DNA of 32,281 nucleotides from Bacillus sp. AFS073361 (GTDB lineage Bacteria > Bacillota > Bacilli > Bacillales > Cytobacillaceae): assembly GCF_002567005.1 (NCBI RefSeq), contig NZ_NUZU01000223.1, positions 10,222-42,502 on the forward strand, read 5' to 3'. A program made the position numbers and the translations under genes. Numbering within the stretch: the first letter of the stretch is position 1; the number at the start of each line of letters is the position of its first letter. Of this stretch, positions 6,825 through 15,156 are shown piece after piece. The notes beneath the pieces were generated by a model that had not been told where the DNA came from, searched no databases, and saw only the letters and a program-made list of their open reading frames with translations.

Positions 6825-8300
6825 ATGGAATGGACAACCGAACAACGATACAGAAGCATGGACGATGTGACCGAAGAGGAAATTCAAGCGTTATCTAAAC
6901 TAGTGAATCAATGCCCATGGAGGCAGTCTTTTCATATTCAGCCGCCGACAGGATTGTTAAATGACCCGAATGGCTTTAGTTATTTTAACGGGGAATATCA
7001 TTTATTCTATCAATGGTTTCCGCTTGGGCCGGTCCATGGGTTGAAGCATTGGTATCATACGAAGTCTAAAGACCTTGTTCATTGGGATAATGCTGGAATG
7101 GGCATTGCGCCATCGAATGAATTTGATAGTCATGGGGCGTATTCCGGAAGTGGCATTGAGCATGATGGGAAATTATACCTAATGTATACTGGCAACACAC
7201 GCGATGAATATTGGAATCGACACCCGTATCAATGTTTGGCTGTAATGAGTCCGGATGGAAGCATTGTGAAAATGGATGCACCGGTGATTGCAGATATTCC
7301 TAGTGGCTATACCGATCATTTTCGTGATCCAAAGGTTTGGCAGCAGGGGGATCATTTCTACGCGGTGATTGGTGCTCAAAGGGAAAATGAGACAGGAAGT
7401 GTCGTTTTATATCGCTCTATTGATCTAAAAGATTGGCAGTTTGCGGGTGAATTGAAGACTGGTTTAGGTGAAGAATTCGGTTATATGTGGGAATGTCCGG
7501 ATTATTTTGAGCTGGACGAGCAAGGTGTGTTCCTTTTCTCCCCACAAGGGTTAAAAGCGGAAGGCGACCACTATCAAAACATTTATCAATCAGGGTATGT
7601 ACTTGGAAGTCCAATAGATTTAGAGAATATCGAGTTAAAGCATGGTGCATTTCATGAGTTGGATCGCGGGTTTGATTTTTACGCACCACAATCGACGGTG
7701 GATCATCAAGGGAGACGTATTTTAGTCGGCTGGATGGGATTACCGGAGATTGACTATCCTACTGATAAAAATGGGTGGGCACACTGCTTAACACTCCCTC
7801 GTGAGCTATCGGTTAAAGACGGAAAGCTGGTTCAGCAGCCAGTGCCTGAGCTAGTATTGCTTCGCGGGGAAAAGGTGGAAACCAGTCAAGCAGTTGATAA
7901 TGAAAATGTTAGTTTGGATCACTTCGAGGGAGACGTGTATGAGCTTCTTGTGGAATTCTCTGATAGTACAGCAGAGGAGTTTGGTTTAGAGCTTCGGGTC
8001 GGAGAAATAGAGAAAACCGTGATTAAATATGATGCGGTTGCGAAAAAGGTTGTATTTGACCGGACTGGGTCGGGAGAATCCTTTGCTGAGGAGTTTGGTA
8101 CCATTCGGAAGTGTATGTTGGATGCTGAAAAGATTTCGTTACGAATCTTTGTTGATGTCTCCTCTGTTGAAGTGTTTGTAAATAATGGGGAAGAAGTATT
8201 TACCGCAAGGATTTTTCCTGGTGAAAATAGTAATGGAATTCGCGTGTTTGCTCGTGGTGGTCAAACGAAAGTAAAGGCTGCTAAATGGGATATCATATAG
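6825..8300 (+). CDS. sacA: sucrose-6-phosphate hydrolase, GH32
   Basis: This 491-aa cytoplasmic invertase-type enzyme splits sucrose-6-phosphate into glucose-6-phosphate and fructose. The three GH32 acidic residues are all present: the nucleophile Asp47 in LLNDPNG, the transition-state stabiliser Asp168 in FRDPK, and the acid/base Glu223 in WECPD. The five-bladed propeller spans roughly residues 35-345, followed by a beta-sandwich C-terminal domain. There is no signal peptide, which fits an intracellular phosphosugar substrate. AGGAG at 6811-6815 precedes the ATG by nine bases. It is the second gene of the sucrose operon. Confidence 0.95.
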   Translation: MEWTTEQRYRSMDDVTEEEIQALSKLVNQCPWRQSFHIQPPTGLLNDPNGFSYFNGEYHLFYQWFPLGPVHGLKHWYHTKSKDLVHWDNAGMGIAPSNEFDSHGAYSGSGIEHDGKLYLMYTGNTRDEYWNRHPYQCLAVMSPDGSIVKMDAPVIADIPSGYTDHFRDPKVWQQGDHFYAVIGAQRENETGSVVLYRSIDLKDWQFAGELKTGLGEEFGYMWECPDYFELDEQGVFLFSPQGLKAEGDHYQNIYQSGYVLGSPIDLENIELKHGAFHELDRGFDFYAPQSTVDHQGRRILVGWMGLPEIDYPTDKNGWAHCLTLPRELSVKDGKLVQQPVPELVLLRGEKVETSQAVDNENVSLDHFEGDVYELLVEFSDSTAEEFGLELRVGEIEKTVIKYDAVAKKVVFDRTGSGESFAEEFGTIRKCMLDAEKISLRIFVDVSSVEVFVNNGEEVFTARIFPGENSNGIRVFARGGQTKVKAAKWDII

Positions 8301-8328
8301 ACTTTTTAGACTTACTTGAGGTGAAAGA

Positions 8329-9294
8329 ATGGGAAAGCTATTTTCGATTGGAGAGGTATTAATTGATTTTATTCCACTTCAAAAAGGGGTGGCCTTAAAG
8401 GATGTTTTTTCTTTTGAGAGAGCTCCAGGGGGCGCGCCGGCAAATGTGGCTGCGGCCGTTGCTAAATATGGGCAGAAAGCAGCGATGATTTCTAAATTAG
8501 GAAACGATGCGTTTGGTGACTTTTTAGTCGAGCAGCTTGTCGAGGCTGGTGTTGAGATGGACAAAGTATACCGGACTGGTGAAGCGAATACGGCTTTGGC
8601 TTTTGTCTCGTTAAAAGAAAACGGGGAACGTGATTTTTCATTTTACCGTAATCCTTCTGCTGATTTGCTGTTAAGAGAGGAGGAGATCGAGCCAGCGTGG
8701 TTCCAAGCTGGGGATATACTCCATTTTTGCTCGGTTGATCTTGTGGAAAGCCCAATGAAACAGGCCCATAAAAAGGCAATTAGAGCTGTGTCAGAGGCGG
8801 ATGGCCTGGTCAGTTTTGACCCCAATGTGCGGCTGCCGCTTTGGAAAAATCCAGATGACTGTCGTAAGGCGATTCGCGAATTCTTACCGACTGCGGATAT
8901 CGTAAAGGTTTCTGATGAAGAGCTAAATTTTATTACGGGAATAAAAGAGGAGTCCGTTGCGATACAATCGCTGTTCGTTGGAAACGTGAAGGCAGTTATT
9001 TACACAAAGGGAGCTGCTGGCGCAGATTTGTTTTTAAAGGATGAAAAGATTGAATCGAGAGGATACTCAGTTAAACCAGTGGACACTACGGGAGCGGGTG
9101 ACGCATTCATGGGCGGATTTTTATATCAATTGCTAGAGTTGAAAGCAGCCCCGGCTAATCTCGAGGAAGTATTACGGGGCAATCAAACAGAGATATTGCG
9201 ATTTGCCAATGCAAGCGGGGCTCTCACTACAACAGGAAAAGGAGCAATTTCCGCCCTTCCAACTAAGGGGGAAGTTGAGGAGCTAATAGGCTAG
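8329..9294 (+). CDS. scrK: fructokinase, PfkB/ribokinase family
   Basis: This 321-aa cytoplasmic kinase phosphorylates the fructose released by the upstream hydrolase, using ATP. PfkB signature 1 is the GG-containing segment at residues 34-35 (APGGAPANVAAAVAKYG). Signature 2 is DTTGAGDAFMGG at 252-263, with Asp258 as the catalytic base. The gene starts 28 bp after sacA, with a TGAGGTGA ribosome binding site, and a strong terminator closes the operon after it. The substrate comes from the operon context; the family alone would also allow other sugar kinases. Confidence 0.92.
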   Translation: MGKLFSIGEVLIDFIPLQKGVALKDVFSFERAPGGAPANVAAAVAKYGQKAAMISKLGNDAFGDFLVEQLVEAGVEMDKVYRTGEANTALAFVSLKENGERDFSFYRNPSADLLLREEEIEPAWFQAGDILHFCSVDLVESPMKQAHKKAIRAVSEADGLVSFDPNVRLPLWKNPDDCRKAIREFLPTADIVKVSDEELNFITGIKEESVAIQSLFVGNVKAVIYTKGAAGADLFLKDEKIESRGYSVKPVDTTGAGDAFMGGFLYQLLELKAAPANLEEVLRGNQTEILRFANASGALTTTGKGAISALPTKGEVEELIG

Positions 9295-9360
9295 TGATAC
9301 GCATGTAGTCTGCAAGGGACAATGTATAGTTAGGCTTACATTTATATTGGCATCAATAGC

Positions 9361-9398
9361 AAAAACCACTTCCTATAAAAATTAGGGAGTGGTTTTTT
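9361..9398 (+). terminator. terminator of the sucrose operon
   Basis: AAAACCACTTCCTA pairs with TAGGGAGTGGTTTT (one T-G pair) around a seven-base loop, ending in a six-T run. Confidence 0.9.
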
Positions 9399-9478
9399 GT
9401 GCTGTTAAAATTTATTCATGTTTTTATCAAAGTAAATTACTATTCCAATAATCGGTTAATTTTAACATAAAAGGCAAA

Positions 9479-9508
9479 CAATACAATCGTGTGTTCTAAA
9501 ACATTTTA
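9479..9508 (+). promoter_or_regulatory. possible sigma-G-type promoter for the ger operon
   Basis: CATTTTA at 9502-9508 fits the CATnnTA core of forespore sigma-G -10 elements. CAATA at 9479-9483 is a partial -35 with an 18-base spacer. Germinant receptor operons are transcribed by sigma-G in B. subtilis, so the position is sensible, but the match is loose. Confidence 0.3.
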
Positions 9509-9545
9509 ACGAAAATACTTTTGAGCATTTATAGGAGAGATTTTA

Positions 9546-9677
9546 ATGTTCAAGAAAATCCTTTCTGTCATACCGGACTATATCATTTTCGTACAAGCAT
9601 TTATTACATTTATAGTTCCACTTGGATTTTTTAAATTTTTCAAATGGGTTCATTCATTAGAGAAGAGTGATGATTAA
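9546..9677 (+). CDS. 43-aa single-pass membrane peptide leading the ger operon
   Basis: The ATG has a very good ribosome binding site (AGGAGAG at 9533-9539, six bases before it). The peptide starts MFKKILSVIPDYIIF, carries one hydrophobic stretch over roughly residues 12-31, and ends in a charged tail (HSLEKSDD). Its TAA stop overlaps the ATG of the germinant receptor A gene (TAATG), so translation is coupled. I do not recognise the family. Known small D subunits of germinant receptors are longer with two membrane segments, so this is not an obvious member. It could be a small receptor accessory protein, or a leader whose translation feeds the A gene. Confidence 0.6.
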   Translation: MFKKILSVIPDYIIFVQAFITFIVPLGFFKFFKWVHSLEKSDD

Positions 9678-11242
9678 TGAGATGGCGGAGGCTAAACAAA
9701 AACCGGATGAAAATTGAAGAATCTGCAAAAAATGCAAAACAGGATAAACAGCCATTTCAAGAATCTATTAATGAAATGACTGGCAATCTTACGGAAGATC
9801 TAAATTTAATTCGCCAAGAGATTGGGCATAATTCAGATGTGAAATTTCGTGAGTTTCAAATGGGAACAACGGGCATACGTATTGCTATTATTTTTATAGA
9901 TGGGTTGGCAGATACGGATGTAATTAATAATCATATTTTGGTTGATCTCATGTGGGCTTCACCAAAAGATACCGGCGATCCTCTAAAAAATTCCTCCTTA
10001 AAGGAGTATATTAAAAATCAAGCCCTTTCTGTATGCGGTTTAAGTGAAGCTCGTACTCTTAAGGATATAACCTCCGGAATAATGTTTGGGTCAATTGCGA
10101 TTTTAGTCGATGGTCTAGAAGACGTTTTCCTGGCTGGCGTTTCTAATGCTAAAACAAGAAATATTGATGAGCCGCCTACTGAGGCATTAGTACATGGACC
10201 CAGGGTAGGCTTTATTGAAAATTTAAAGGATAATACAGCTCTTCTCCGGCGGCATGGCAAAGATCAAAACCTATCTATCATCAGCTCTCAGGTGGGAGAG
10301 CGCTCCAAAAAGGAACTAGTCATTATCTACATGAAAGATATTGTAGACCCTCATTTATTAGAAGAGGTTAAGCAACGGATTAACAAAATAAAAATTGATG
10401 ATGTCCATGACTCTAGCTATATTGAACAATTAATCGAAGATAATTTTTTAAGTCCATTCCCGCAAGTGCAAAGTACAGAACGACCTGATCGTGTTATGGG
10501 GGCTTTGATGGAAGGAAGGGTAGCTATCCTGTTGGACGGCTCACCTTTTGCCTTAATTGTTCCTGTTACCTTCCATATGCTGCTACAGTCTCCTGAGGAC
10601 TATTACGAAAGATGGATGGCTGCGACATTAATTCGTATATTACGTTATTTTTCAGCCTTTATTGCTTTATTTGTTCCTTCTTTATATATTGCTTTTATTT
10701 CCTTTCATCCAGGGTTAATTCCAACAAAGCTCATTTTCTCCATTGCAGCCACCAGAGAGGGAGTTCCTTTTCCCCCTTTAATTGAGGCACTCATAATGGA
10801 AGTATCAATAGAAGTATTAAGAGAAGCCGGGCTTCGTTTACCGAAACCTATTGGACAATCGATAGGGATTGTCGGCGGTTTAGTCATTGGAGAAGCAGCA
10901 GTGCAAGCAGGAATAGTAAGTCCAATCATGGTCATCGTTGTTGCTGTCACGGCCATCTCTTCATTCACGTTACCGCAATATAATGTAGGGATTGCATTAA
11001 GAATTCTTCGCTTTGCGTCAATGCTATTTGCTAGTGTGTTTGGATTATATGGAGTCGTACTATTCTTCCTATTGGTATGCAGCCATTTGGTCAGGCTTAA
11101 AAGTTTTGGCATTCCATATTTGAGCCCTGCTGTATCATTTCGATTGTCGGATTGGAAGGACTTCATGATACGGGTCCCCCTATTCCTGATGAAACGCCGT
11201 CCAAAACTGTTGCATCCAAAAGATTCAGTAAGAAAAAGGTAA
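9677..11242 (+). CDS. spore germination receptor A subunit (GerA family)
   Basis: This 521-aa inner-membrane protein is the A subunit of a nutrient germinant receptor. It has a long N-terminal hydrophilic domain (to about residue 310, with family motifs such as REFQMGTTGIRIAIIFIDGL). A multi-pass membrane part follows, including YERWMAATLIRILRYFSAF, REGVPFPPLIEALIMEVSIE and PKPIGQSIGIVGGLVIGEAAV. The ATG at 9677 overlaps the stop of the 43-aa peptide and has little ribosome binding site of its own. An internal ATG at 9707, preceded by GGCGGAGG, would give 511 aa and is a reasonable alternative start. The B and C subunits follow. The ligand cannot be predicted from the sequence. Confidence 0.93.
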   Translation: MRWRRLNKNRMKIEESAKNAKQDKQPFQESINEMTGNLTEDLNLIRQEIGHNSDVKFREFQMGTTGIRIAIIFIDGLADTDVINNHILVDLMWASPKDTGDPLKNSSLKEYIKNQALSVCGLSEARTLKDITSGIMFGSIAILVDGLEDVFLAGVSNAKTRNIDEPPTEALVHGPRVGFIENLKDNTALLRRHGKDQNLSIISSQVGERSKKELVIIYMKDIVDPHLLEEVKQRINKIKIDDVHDSSYIEQLIEDNFLSPFPQVQSTERPDRVMGALMEGRVAILLDGSPFALIVPVTFHMLLQSPEDYYERWMAATLIRILRYFSAFIALFVPSLYIAFISFHPGLIPTKLIFSIAATREGVPFPPLIEALIMEVSIEVLREAGLRLPKPIGQSIGIVGGLVIGEAAVQAGIVSPIMVIVVAVTAISSFTLPQYNVGIALRILRFASMLFASVFGLYGVVLFFLLVCSHLVRLKSFGIPYLSPAVSFRLSDWKDFMIRVPLFLMKRRPKLLHPKDSVRKR

Positions 11243-11266
11243 CGGTTTGAAAGGAGTTGACCAATT

Positions 11267-12367
11267 ATGACCTCCAGTCCTTTAGATCGAATAACTTCTC
11301 ATCAAGCAGTAATGTTTATTACAAATTTTATTTTCGGTGCAGGGATATTAACGCTGCCCAGAACCACGACAGAGAAAATCAAAACTCCCGATTCTTGGAT
11401 CGCCATAATTGTTAGTGGAGTAATTATTACTCTTGTAGCAATAATCATATTAAAATTATGCCAAAGATACCCGAATGAAAGTTTCTATCAATTTAATCAA
11501 AAACTACTTGGAAAATGGATAGGATCGCTGCTAAGTTTAACAGTTATCTGCTACTATATTGCGTTGTCCGCTTATGAGGTTCGAACTATGGCTGAAACTA
11601 CCCGATTATTCCTACTTCAGGGAACACCAACATGGGCTATCATGATGCCCTTTTTGTGGATCGGTCTTTACTTAGTTCAGGGCGGGGTAAATGCCATTGC
11701 GCGGTTATTAGAAATTATTTTTCCAATTACTGTCCTGTTTCTCCTTATGGTCATGTTTTTAGGCATCGAATTATTTGAGGTGGATAACTTACGTCCGGTG
11801 CTGGGATCGGGGGTTAAACCTGTCTTGAAGGGGTTAACAACTTCCTCTCTTTCCTTTGCAGGCTTCGAAATTCTCCTCTTTATTTATATGTTTATGAAGG
11901 AAAAGACCAAGGTAACAAAAGTTCCATTACTTGGAGTTGGAATACCCTTTATCTTTTATACCATTACCGTGGTAATCGTAGTAGGTACCATGTCAGTAGA
12001 CACGGTGGTGACACAAACATGGCCTGTACTTACGTTTATTCGAAGCTTTGAAATCAAAGGCCTTTTATTTGAACGATTCGATTCCCTCATTCTTGTCATT
12101 TGGATTATGCAAATATTCGCTACGTATGTCATTGCATTATTTATTGCTACTCTAGGATTAAATCAGATTTTTTCGAAAAATAGTCCCGTGTTTATTTATA
12201 GTTTAATGCCGATCATTTATTTAGTTTCTATGATTCCTAAAAATATAAATGAGGTATTTAAAATGTCAGATGTGATTGGTAAATTCGCCCTTTATTTATT
12301 TTTTATTATGCCGCTGTTCCTTTTCGCTATCTCCAAGGTGAAGGAAAGAAAATATGAAAAAATGTAA
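11267..12367 (+). CDS. spore germination receptor B subunit (GerAB/APC-type)
   Basis: This 366-aa integral membrane protein of the amino-acid/polyamine transporter superfamily has about ten hydrophobic segments and no long soluble domain. The start (SSPLDRITSHQAVMFITNFIFG, then GAGILTLPR) is typical of GerAB-like subunits, which are thought to bind the germinant. AAAGGAGTT lies just before the ATG. It begins 24 bp after the A gene and its 3' end overlaps the C gene by 14 bp, so the three are one operon. Confidence 0.93.
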   Translation: MTSSPLDRITSHQAVMFITNFIFGAGILTLPRTTTEKIKTPDSWIAIIVSGVIITLVAIIILKLCQRYPNESFYQFNQKLLGKWIGSLLSLTVICYYIALSAYEVRTMAETTRLFLLQGTPTWAIMMPFLWIGLYLVQGGVNAIARLLEIIFPITVLFLLMVMFLGIELFEVDNLRPVLGSGVKPVLKGLTTSSLSFAGFEILLFIYMFMKEKTKVTKVPLLGVGIPFIFYTITVVIVVGTMSVDTVVTQTWPVLTFIRSFEIKGLLFERFDSLILVIWIMQIFATYVIALFIATLGLNQIFSKNSPVFIYSLMPIIYLVSMIPKNINEVFKMSDVIGKFALYLFFIMPLFLFAISKVKERKYEKM

Positions 12368-13508
12368 ACCTATACTAAGAAATTCATTTGTCTCGATCCT
12401 TTTGCTTTTTCTGCTGCCAGGCTGTTGGAGCAGCAAGTCCATTGAAGATTTAAATATCGCTGTCGGCACAGCAGTAGATATATCAAAAGATGGAAAAATA
12501 CGATCAACTCTTCAATATGTAATACCAAATGCAATCGGTAATTCAAATAACAAATTGCCACAACAAAAACCTTATATTAATGTCTCTGCGACAGGAAATT
12601 CACTAGAACCAATTGGCTGGGAAACGACATTACGAAGGGAAGGGTTTATTTCTGGGGCACATGAAAAAGCAGTGATTATTGGGCAAAATCTTGCTCGTGA
12701 AGAGCCAATTAGAGAAATAACAGATTTGTTCTTTCGGGATATCGATATTAGAGGAAGTACCTTAGTTTTTATTTCTAAAGGAGCAGCCGCACGAACTCTA
12801 GAATCAAAGGAACCAGAAGTCATTCCTGCTATACGCTTGGTAGAAATTGCAGAACAGGAACTTACAACGAAAGTTTTGAGGCACATCTCATTAATGAAAA
12901 TATGGGGGAAATCGAACTCGCAGACCAGCTTCCTCTTACAACTGATAGATATAAAAAAGGGAGAAATTGAACTTGATGGAGCGGCCGTAATCAAAGGAAG
13001 AACCAACAAGATGATTGGGATTCTTAATAAGGAAGAAATTGAAGGCATAAATTGGATAACAGGAGAGGGTAAAAGCGGAGCGGTAAAAGCCTACCAAAAA
13101 GAGTCGGATAAACCCACATATTATCAGATTCAGTCAATGAAAAGCAAAATTAAGCCGCATGTTATTGGTGGTAGAATTTCGTTTGATGTAAAAATTGAGT
13201 CCGAGGGAAGAATTGCTGAATATTGGAATCCTCACTTTAAACCTGCTTTTAAGGACAAAACGATTAAACAAATCGAAAGTGCGACTGAGAAGGAAGTGAG
13301 GCGCTTAGTAGTGAATACCACCAAAAAAATGCAAAAGGAATTGGGAGTGGATGTGGGGGGATTTGGCAATCAATTACGAATAAAATACCCCAATGTCTGG
13401 AAAAGCGTAAAGGGGAATTGGGATGAAAAATTTAGTGAGCTTCCCATTACTTATGATGTATCGATTACGATAAAGGATTACGGAATGATTGGATCAAAGA
13501 AAAATTAA
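12354..13508 (+). CDS. spore germination receptor C subunit, lipoprotein (Ger(x)C)
   Basis: This 384-aa lipoprotein is the C subunit of the receptor. The signal peptide ends in a lipobox LLPGC with Cys24 as the acylated residue, followed by WSSKSIEDLNIAVGTAVDIS, a characteristic GerC opening. The protein anchors to the outer face of the spore inner membrane with the A and B subunits. Its ATG lies inside the end of the B gene behind AAGGAAAG, which indicates translational coupling. The length is within the usual family range and the frame is intact. Confidence 0.93.
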   Translation: MKKCKPILRNSFVSILLLFLLPGCWSSKSIEDLNIAVGTAVDISKDGKIRSTLQYVIPNAIGNSNNKLPQQKPYINVSATGNSLEPIGWETTLRREGFISGAHEKAVIIGQNLAREEPIREITDLFFRDIDIRGSTLVFISKGAAARTLESKEPEVIPAIRLVEIAEQELTTKVLRHISLMKIWGKSNSQTSFLLQLIDIKKGEIELDGAAVIKGRTNKMIGILNKEEIEGINWITGEGKSGAVKAYQKESDKPTYYQIQSMKSKIKPHVIGGRISFDVKIESEGRIAEYWNPHFKPAFKDKTIKQIESATEKEVRRLVVNTTKKMQKELGVDVGGFGNQLRIKYPNVWKSVKGNWDEKFSELPITYDVSITIKDYGMIGSKKN

Positions 13509-13538
13509 AGATAGTGGAATAAAATTTATTTTTTTCTG

Positions 13539-13570
13539 TAACCTGCCTTCTATAAGGCGGGTTATTCTTT
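13539..13570 (+). terminator. terminator of the ger operon
   Basis: TAACCTGCCTT pairs with AAGGCGGGTTA (one G-T pair) around CTAT, followed by TTCTTTT. Confidence 0.85.
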
Positions 13571-13627
13571 TATATAAACACACGTGCCAGCATCCAAGAA
13601 AGCCGACCTGTTCTTAATTATGTTTCG

Positions 13628-13642
13628 TATCGCTGGGCGATA
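13628..13642. promoter_or_regulatory. palindrome site 1, TATCGC-N3-GCGATA
   Basis: TATCGC TGG GCGATA lies in the context TTTCGTATCGCTGGGCGATA. It ends six bases before the -35 box of the following HTH gene, a good place for autoregulation or for nucleating a DNA-protein complex. Confidence 0.7.
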
Positions 13643-13648
13643 TAACTC

Positions 13649-13677
13649 TTGCAAATAAGTCATAAATCCTTCATATT
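13649..13677 (+). promoter_or_regulatory. sigma-A-like promoter of the HTH/coiled-coil gene
   Basis: TTGCAA (13649-13654) and CATATT (13672-13677) are separated by 17 bases. The start codon follows about 21 bases later, behind AGGAGG. Confidence 0.5.
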
Positions 13678-13698
13678 TAATAGAAAAGGAGGTTCGAT

Positions 13699-14406
13699 AT
13701 GCGACGTGATATACAACCGAATGAACGTGCGTTCTCTTCCAAAGAAGCGGCAGAAGAAGTAGGGATTGCAACGCCCACTGTTCGAAAATATGGCCAAATC
13801 TTAGAGCGGAATGGATATGAGTTTTTGAAGGATGGCGATCGACGTATCTTTGTTCAATCCGATATAGGAGCGCTTATAGCGTTACGCGATACGGACAAGC
13901 CCCTGGACGATACAGCTAAAGAGATTGTGTATCAACAAAAAGAAAGATTAGAAGGATCCAGTGAAACAGAGATTGTAGCGCAGGGAATATTTGGGAATTT
14001 ACCCCAAGACCCCAAGCAATTAAAAGAGGTCTTAATGTTTGTAGTCAATGAACTTGCAGCTGCACGTGAAATGAATGTTCAATTGACAAACGATATGTCA
14101 CAGCTGAAGACCTCGGTTTCCCGACTTCAGCAAGATCACCATGTTATCAGTTCCAGTATTGCAAATTCAGCGCAAAAAACGAATACTAAAATTGAAAAAT
14201 TAATTGAACAACAAAATACCCATTACGAAACATTGCTGCTACAAGAAATACAAAAAAGTGAATCCTTACAAAAAGAGATACAAAATATACGGGACGAACT
14301 GGAAAAAGAATGGCGTTCACAAAATGATTTTAATAAACGTTTAGAAGAGGCGATTGAGAAACCTAGAGTAAAATGGGGAGGACTTTTATCGATATTTAGA
14401 AAATAA
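13699..14406 (+). CDS. MerR-type HTH protein with long coiled coil (DUF3967-like)
   Basis: This 235-aa protein has a MerR-like winged HTH at about residues 10-65 (AFSSKEAAEEVGIATPTVRK, then DRRIFVQSDI). A charged linker follows, then a coiled coil from about 115 to 222 (heptad-like runs with many Q, E, K and L). It ends in a short amphipathic tail, KWGGLLSIFRK, that could touch membrane. No ligand-binding domain is present. The layout recalls the chromosome-anchoring protein RacA and the MerR/DUF3967 proteins often carried on Bacillus plasmids. AGGAGG lies just before the ATG. Palindromes TATCGC-N3-GCGATA occur once upstream and twice downstream, which makes them its likely binding sites. It could be a local repressor, a partition protein or a DNA anchor; the sequence does not decide. 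Confidence 0.75.
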   Translation: MRRDIQPNERAFSSKEAAEEVGIATPTVRKYGQILERNGYEFLKDGDRRIFVQSDIGALIALRDTDKPLDDTAKEIVYQQKERLEGSSETEIVAQGIFGNLPQDPKQLKEVLMFVVNELAAAREMNVQLTNDMSQLKTSVSRLQQDHHVISSSIANSAQKTNTKIEKLIEQQNTHYETLLLQEIQKSESLQKEIQNIRDELEKEWRSQNDFNKRLEEAIEKPRVKWGGLLSIFRK

Positions 14407-14438
14407 AGTGTCCTTTTAGGCTGCTCTAATGTCTTTTG

Positions 14439-14453
14439 TATCGCGGGGCGATA
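14439..14453. promoter_or_regulatory. palindrome site 2, TATCGC-N3-GCGATA
   Basis: TATCGC GGG GCGATA with the same flanks (TTTTG before, T after) as sites 1 and 3. It lies 33 bp after the HTH gene's stop codon. Confidence 0.7.
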
Positions 14454-14467
14454 TGCTGTTTGTTTCG

Positions 14468-14482
14468 TATCGCTAGGCGATA
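14468..14482. promoter_or_regulatory. palindrome site 3, TATCGC-N3-GCGATA
   Basis: TATCGC TAG GCGATA, 29 bp from site 2, or just under three helical turns. The two could be filled cooperatively on one DNA face. Confidence 0.7.
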
Positions 14483-14720
14483 TACTAAAGGCCTTGGGAA
14501 CCAACATAAAAAGGACTAGAAGAAACTGTTGCGATACCCGATACAAATAAAAATTCACCCCACGACCTCATTCAATAATAATTTCACTATTTTTCAAATT
14601 TCAACAAATTCCCGGGAAATATCTACAAATTCTGAAGTATATATCGACAAAGTTAGAAGCTATTATTTAATCTATATTTCTAGATGAATGGAAGGCATAA
14701 TGTAATATCACTATTTCACG

Positions 14721-14763
14721 AAAAAGCATCGAACCTTACTTAATCAGGTTTAGTGCTTTTTTT
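14721..14763 (+). terminator. terminator-like hairpin with T-run
   Basis: AAAAAGCA (14721-14728) pairs with TGCTTTTT, and AACCT pairs with AGGTT inside, with a three-base internal mismatch region. A T-run ends it. The nearest upstream gene ends over 300 bp earlier, so it terminates either a long 3' UTR or an unseen transcript. Confidence 0.65.
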
Positions 14764-14783
14764 ATTTATGCTGTTATCGGCAT

Positions 14784-14937
14784 CGATGTTCGGACACGAG
14801 TGCCATTGAAATCACGAAAGCTGTCCGAAGCTGACCGATGTTCGGACATGAGTGCCATTGAAACTATGAAAGCTGTCCGAAGACGCCCGATGTTCGGACA
14901 CGAGTGCCTTTGAAATCACGAAAGCTGTCCGAATGGG
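14784..14937. repeat. three tandem 52-bp repeats with internal inverted arms
   Basis: Units start at 14784, 14836 and 14888, exactly 52 bp apart, each beginning CGATGTTCGGACA. In every unit TTCGGACA near the start is complementary to TGTCCGAA near the end, so each can fold as a separate hairpin with a loop of about 26 bases. The middle parts differ at a few bases; the arms do not. Such a pattern could be a protein-binding array or a transcribed set of hairpins. The unit-to-unit identity argues against CRISPR spacers. Confidence 0.85.
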
Positions 14938-15086
14938 CCACAAATCAAATACAGCAACAACGTTTACTATAAGAGCTTTATTTATTTTCTCAGTGCTGCT
15001 TTCTAGATATGAAATTTACTATTGTCTTAGACTGGTGGACATGATAGAATCTGAATATTATAAATTTTCAAAAGTTATATCGATAA

Positions 15087-15102
15087 AGGAAATCGCTTTC
15101 AT
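15087..15102 (+). promoter_or_regulatory. cre-like site upstream of the substrate-binding protein gene
   Basis: AGGAAATCGCTTTCAT matches the CcpA consensus WTGNAANCGNWWNCAW at all fixed positions but the second. It is 55 bp before the start codon, where binding could repress or activate. Confidence 0.45.
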
Positions 15103-15156
15103 TATTGTTCATCGAGAAACTACATAAATAGTGGAATATTTTGGGGAGGATTACAG

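Larger units (their letters stand above)
14407..15156. other. 750-bp gene-free stretch between the HTH gene and the lipoprotein gene
   Basis: I see no convincing gene here. From left to right it holds palindrome sites 2 and 3, a rearranged half-site pair at about 14531-14545 (TATCG twice on the minus strand), an AT-rich tract with a short TTCCCGGGAA palindrome near 14610, a terminator-like hairpin, three 52-bp tandem repeats, and a cre-like site. A 64-codon open frame from 14933 begins inside the last repeat and has no ribosome binding site. Confidence 0.6.

Noticed and set aside
12572..13048. 158-aa minus-strand open frame
   Set aside because: It is fully antisense to the intact GerC-type gene and has no ribosome binding site; the same applies to the other long minus-strand frames.
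14784..14937. CRISPR array
   Set aside because: The units are near-identical over their whole length and contiguous, with no distinct spacers and no cas genes nearby.
14933..15127. 64-codon open frame on the + strand
   Set aside because: It begins inside the third 52-bp repeat, has no ribosome binding site and codes nothing recognisable; it also spans the cre-like site.
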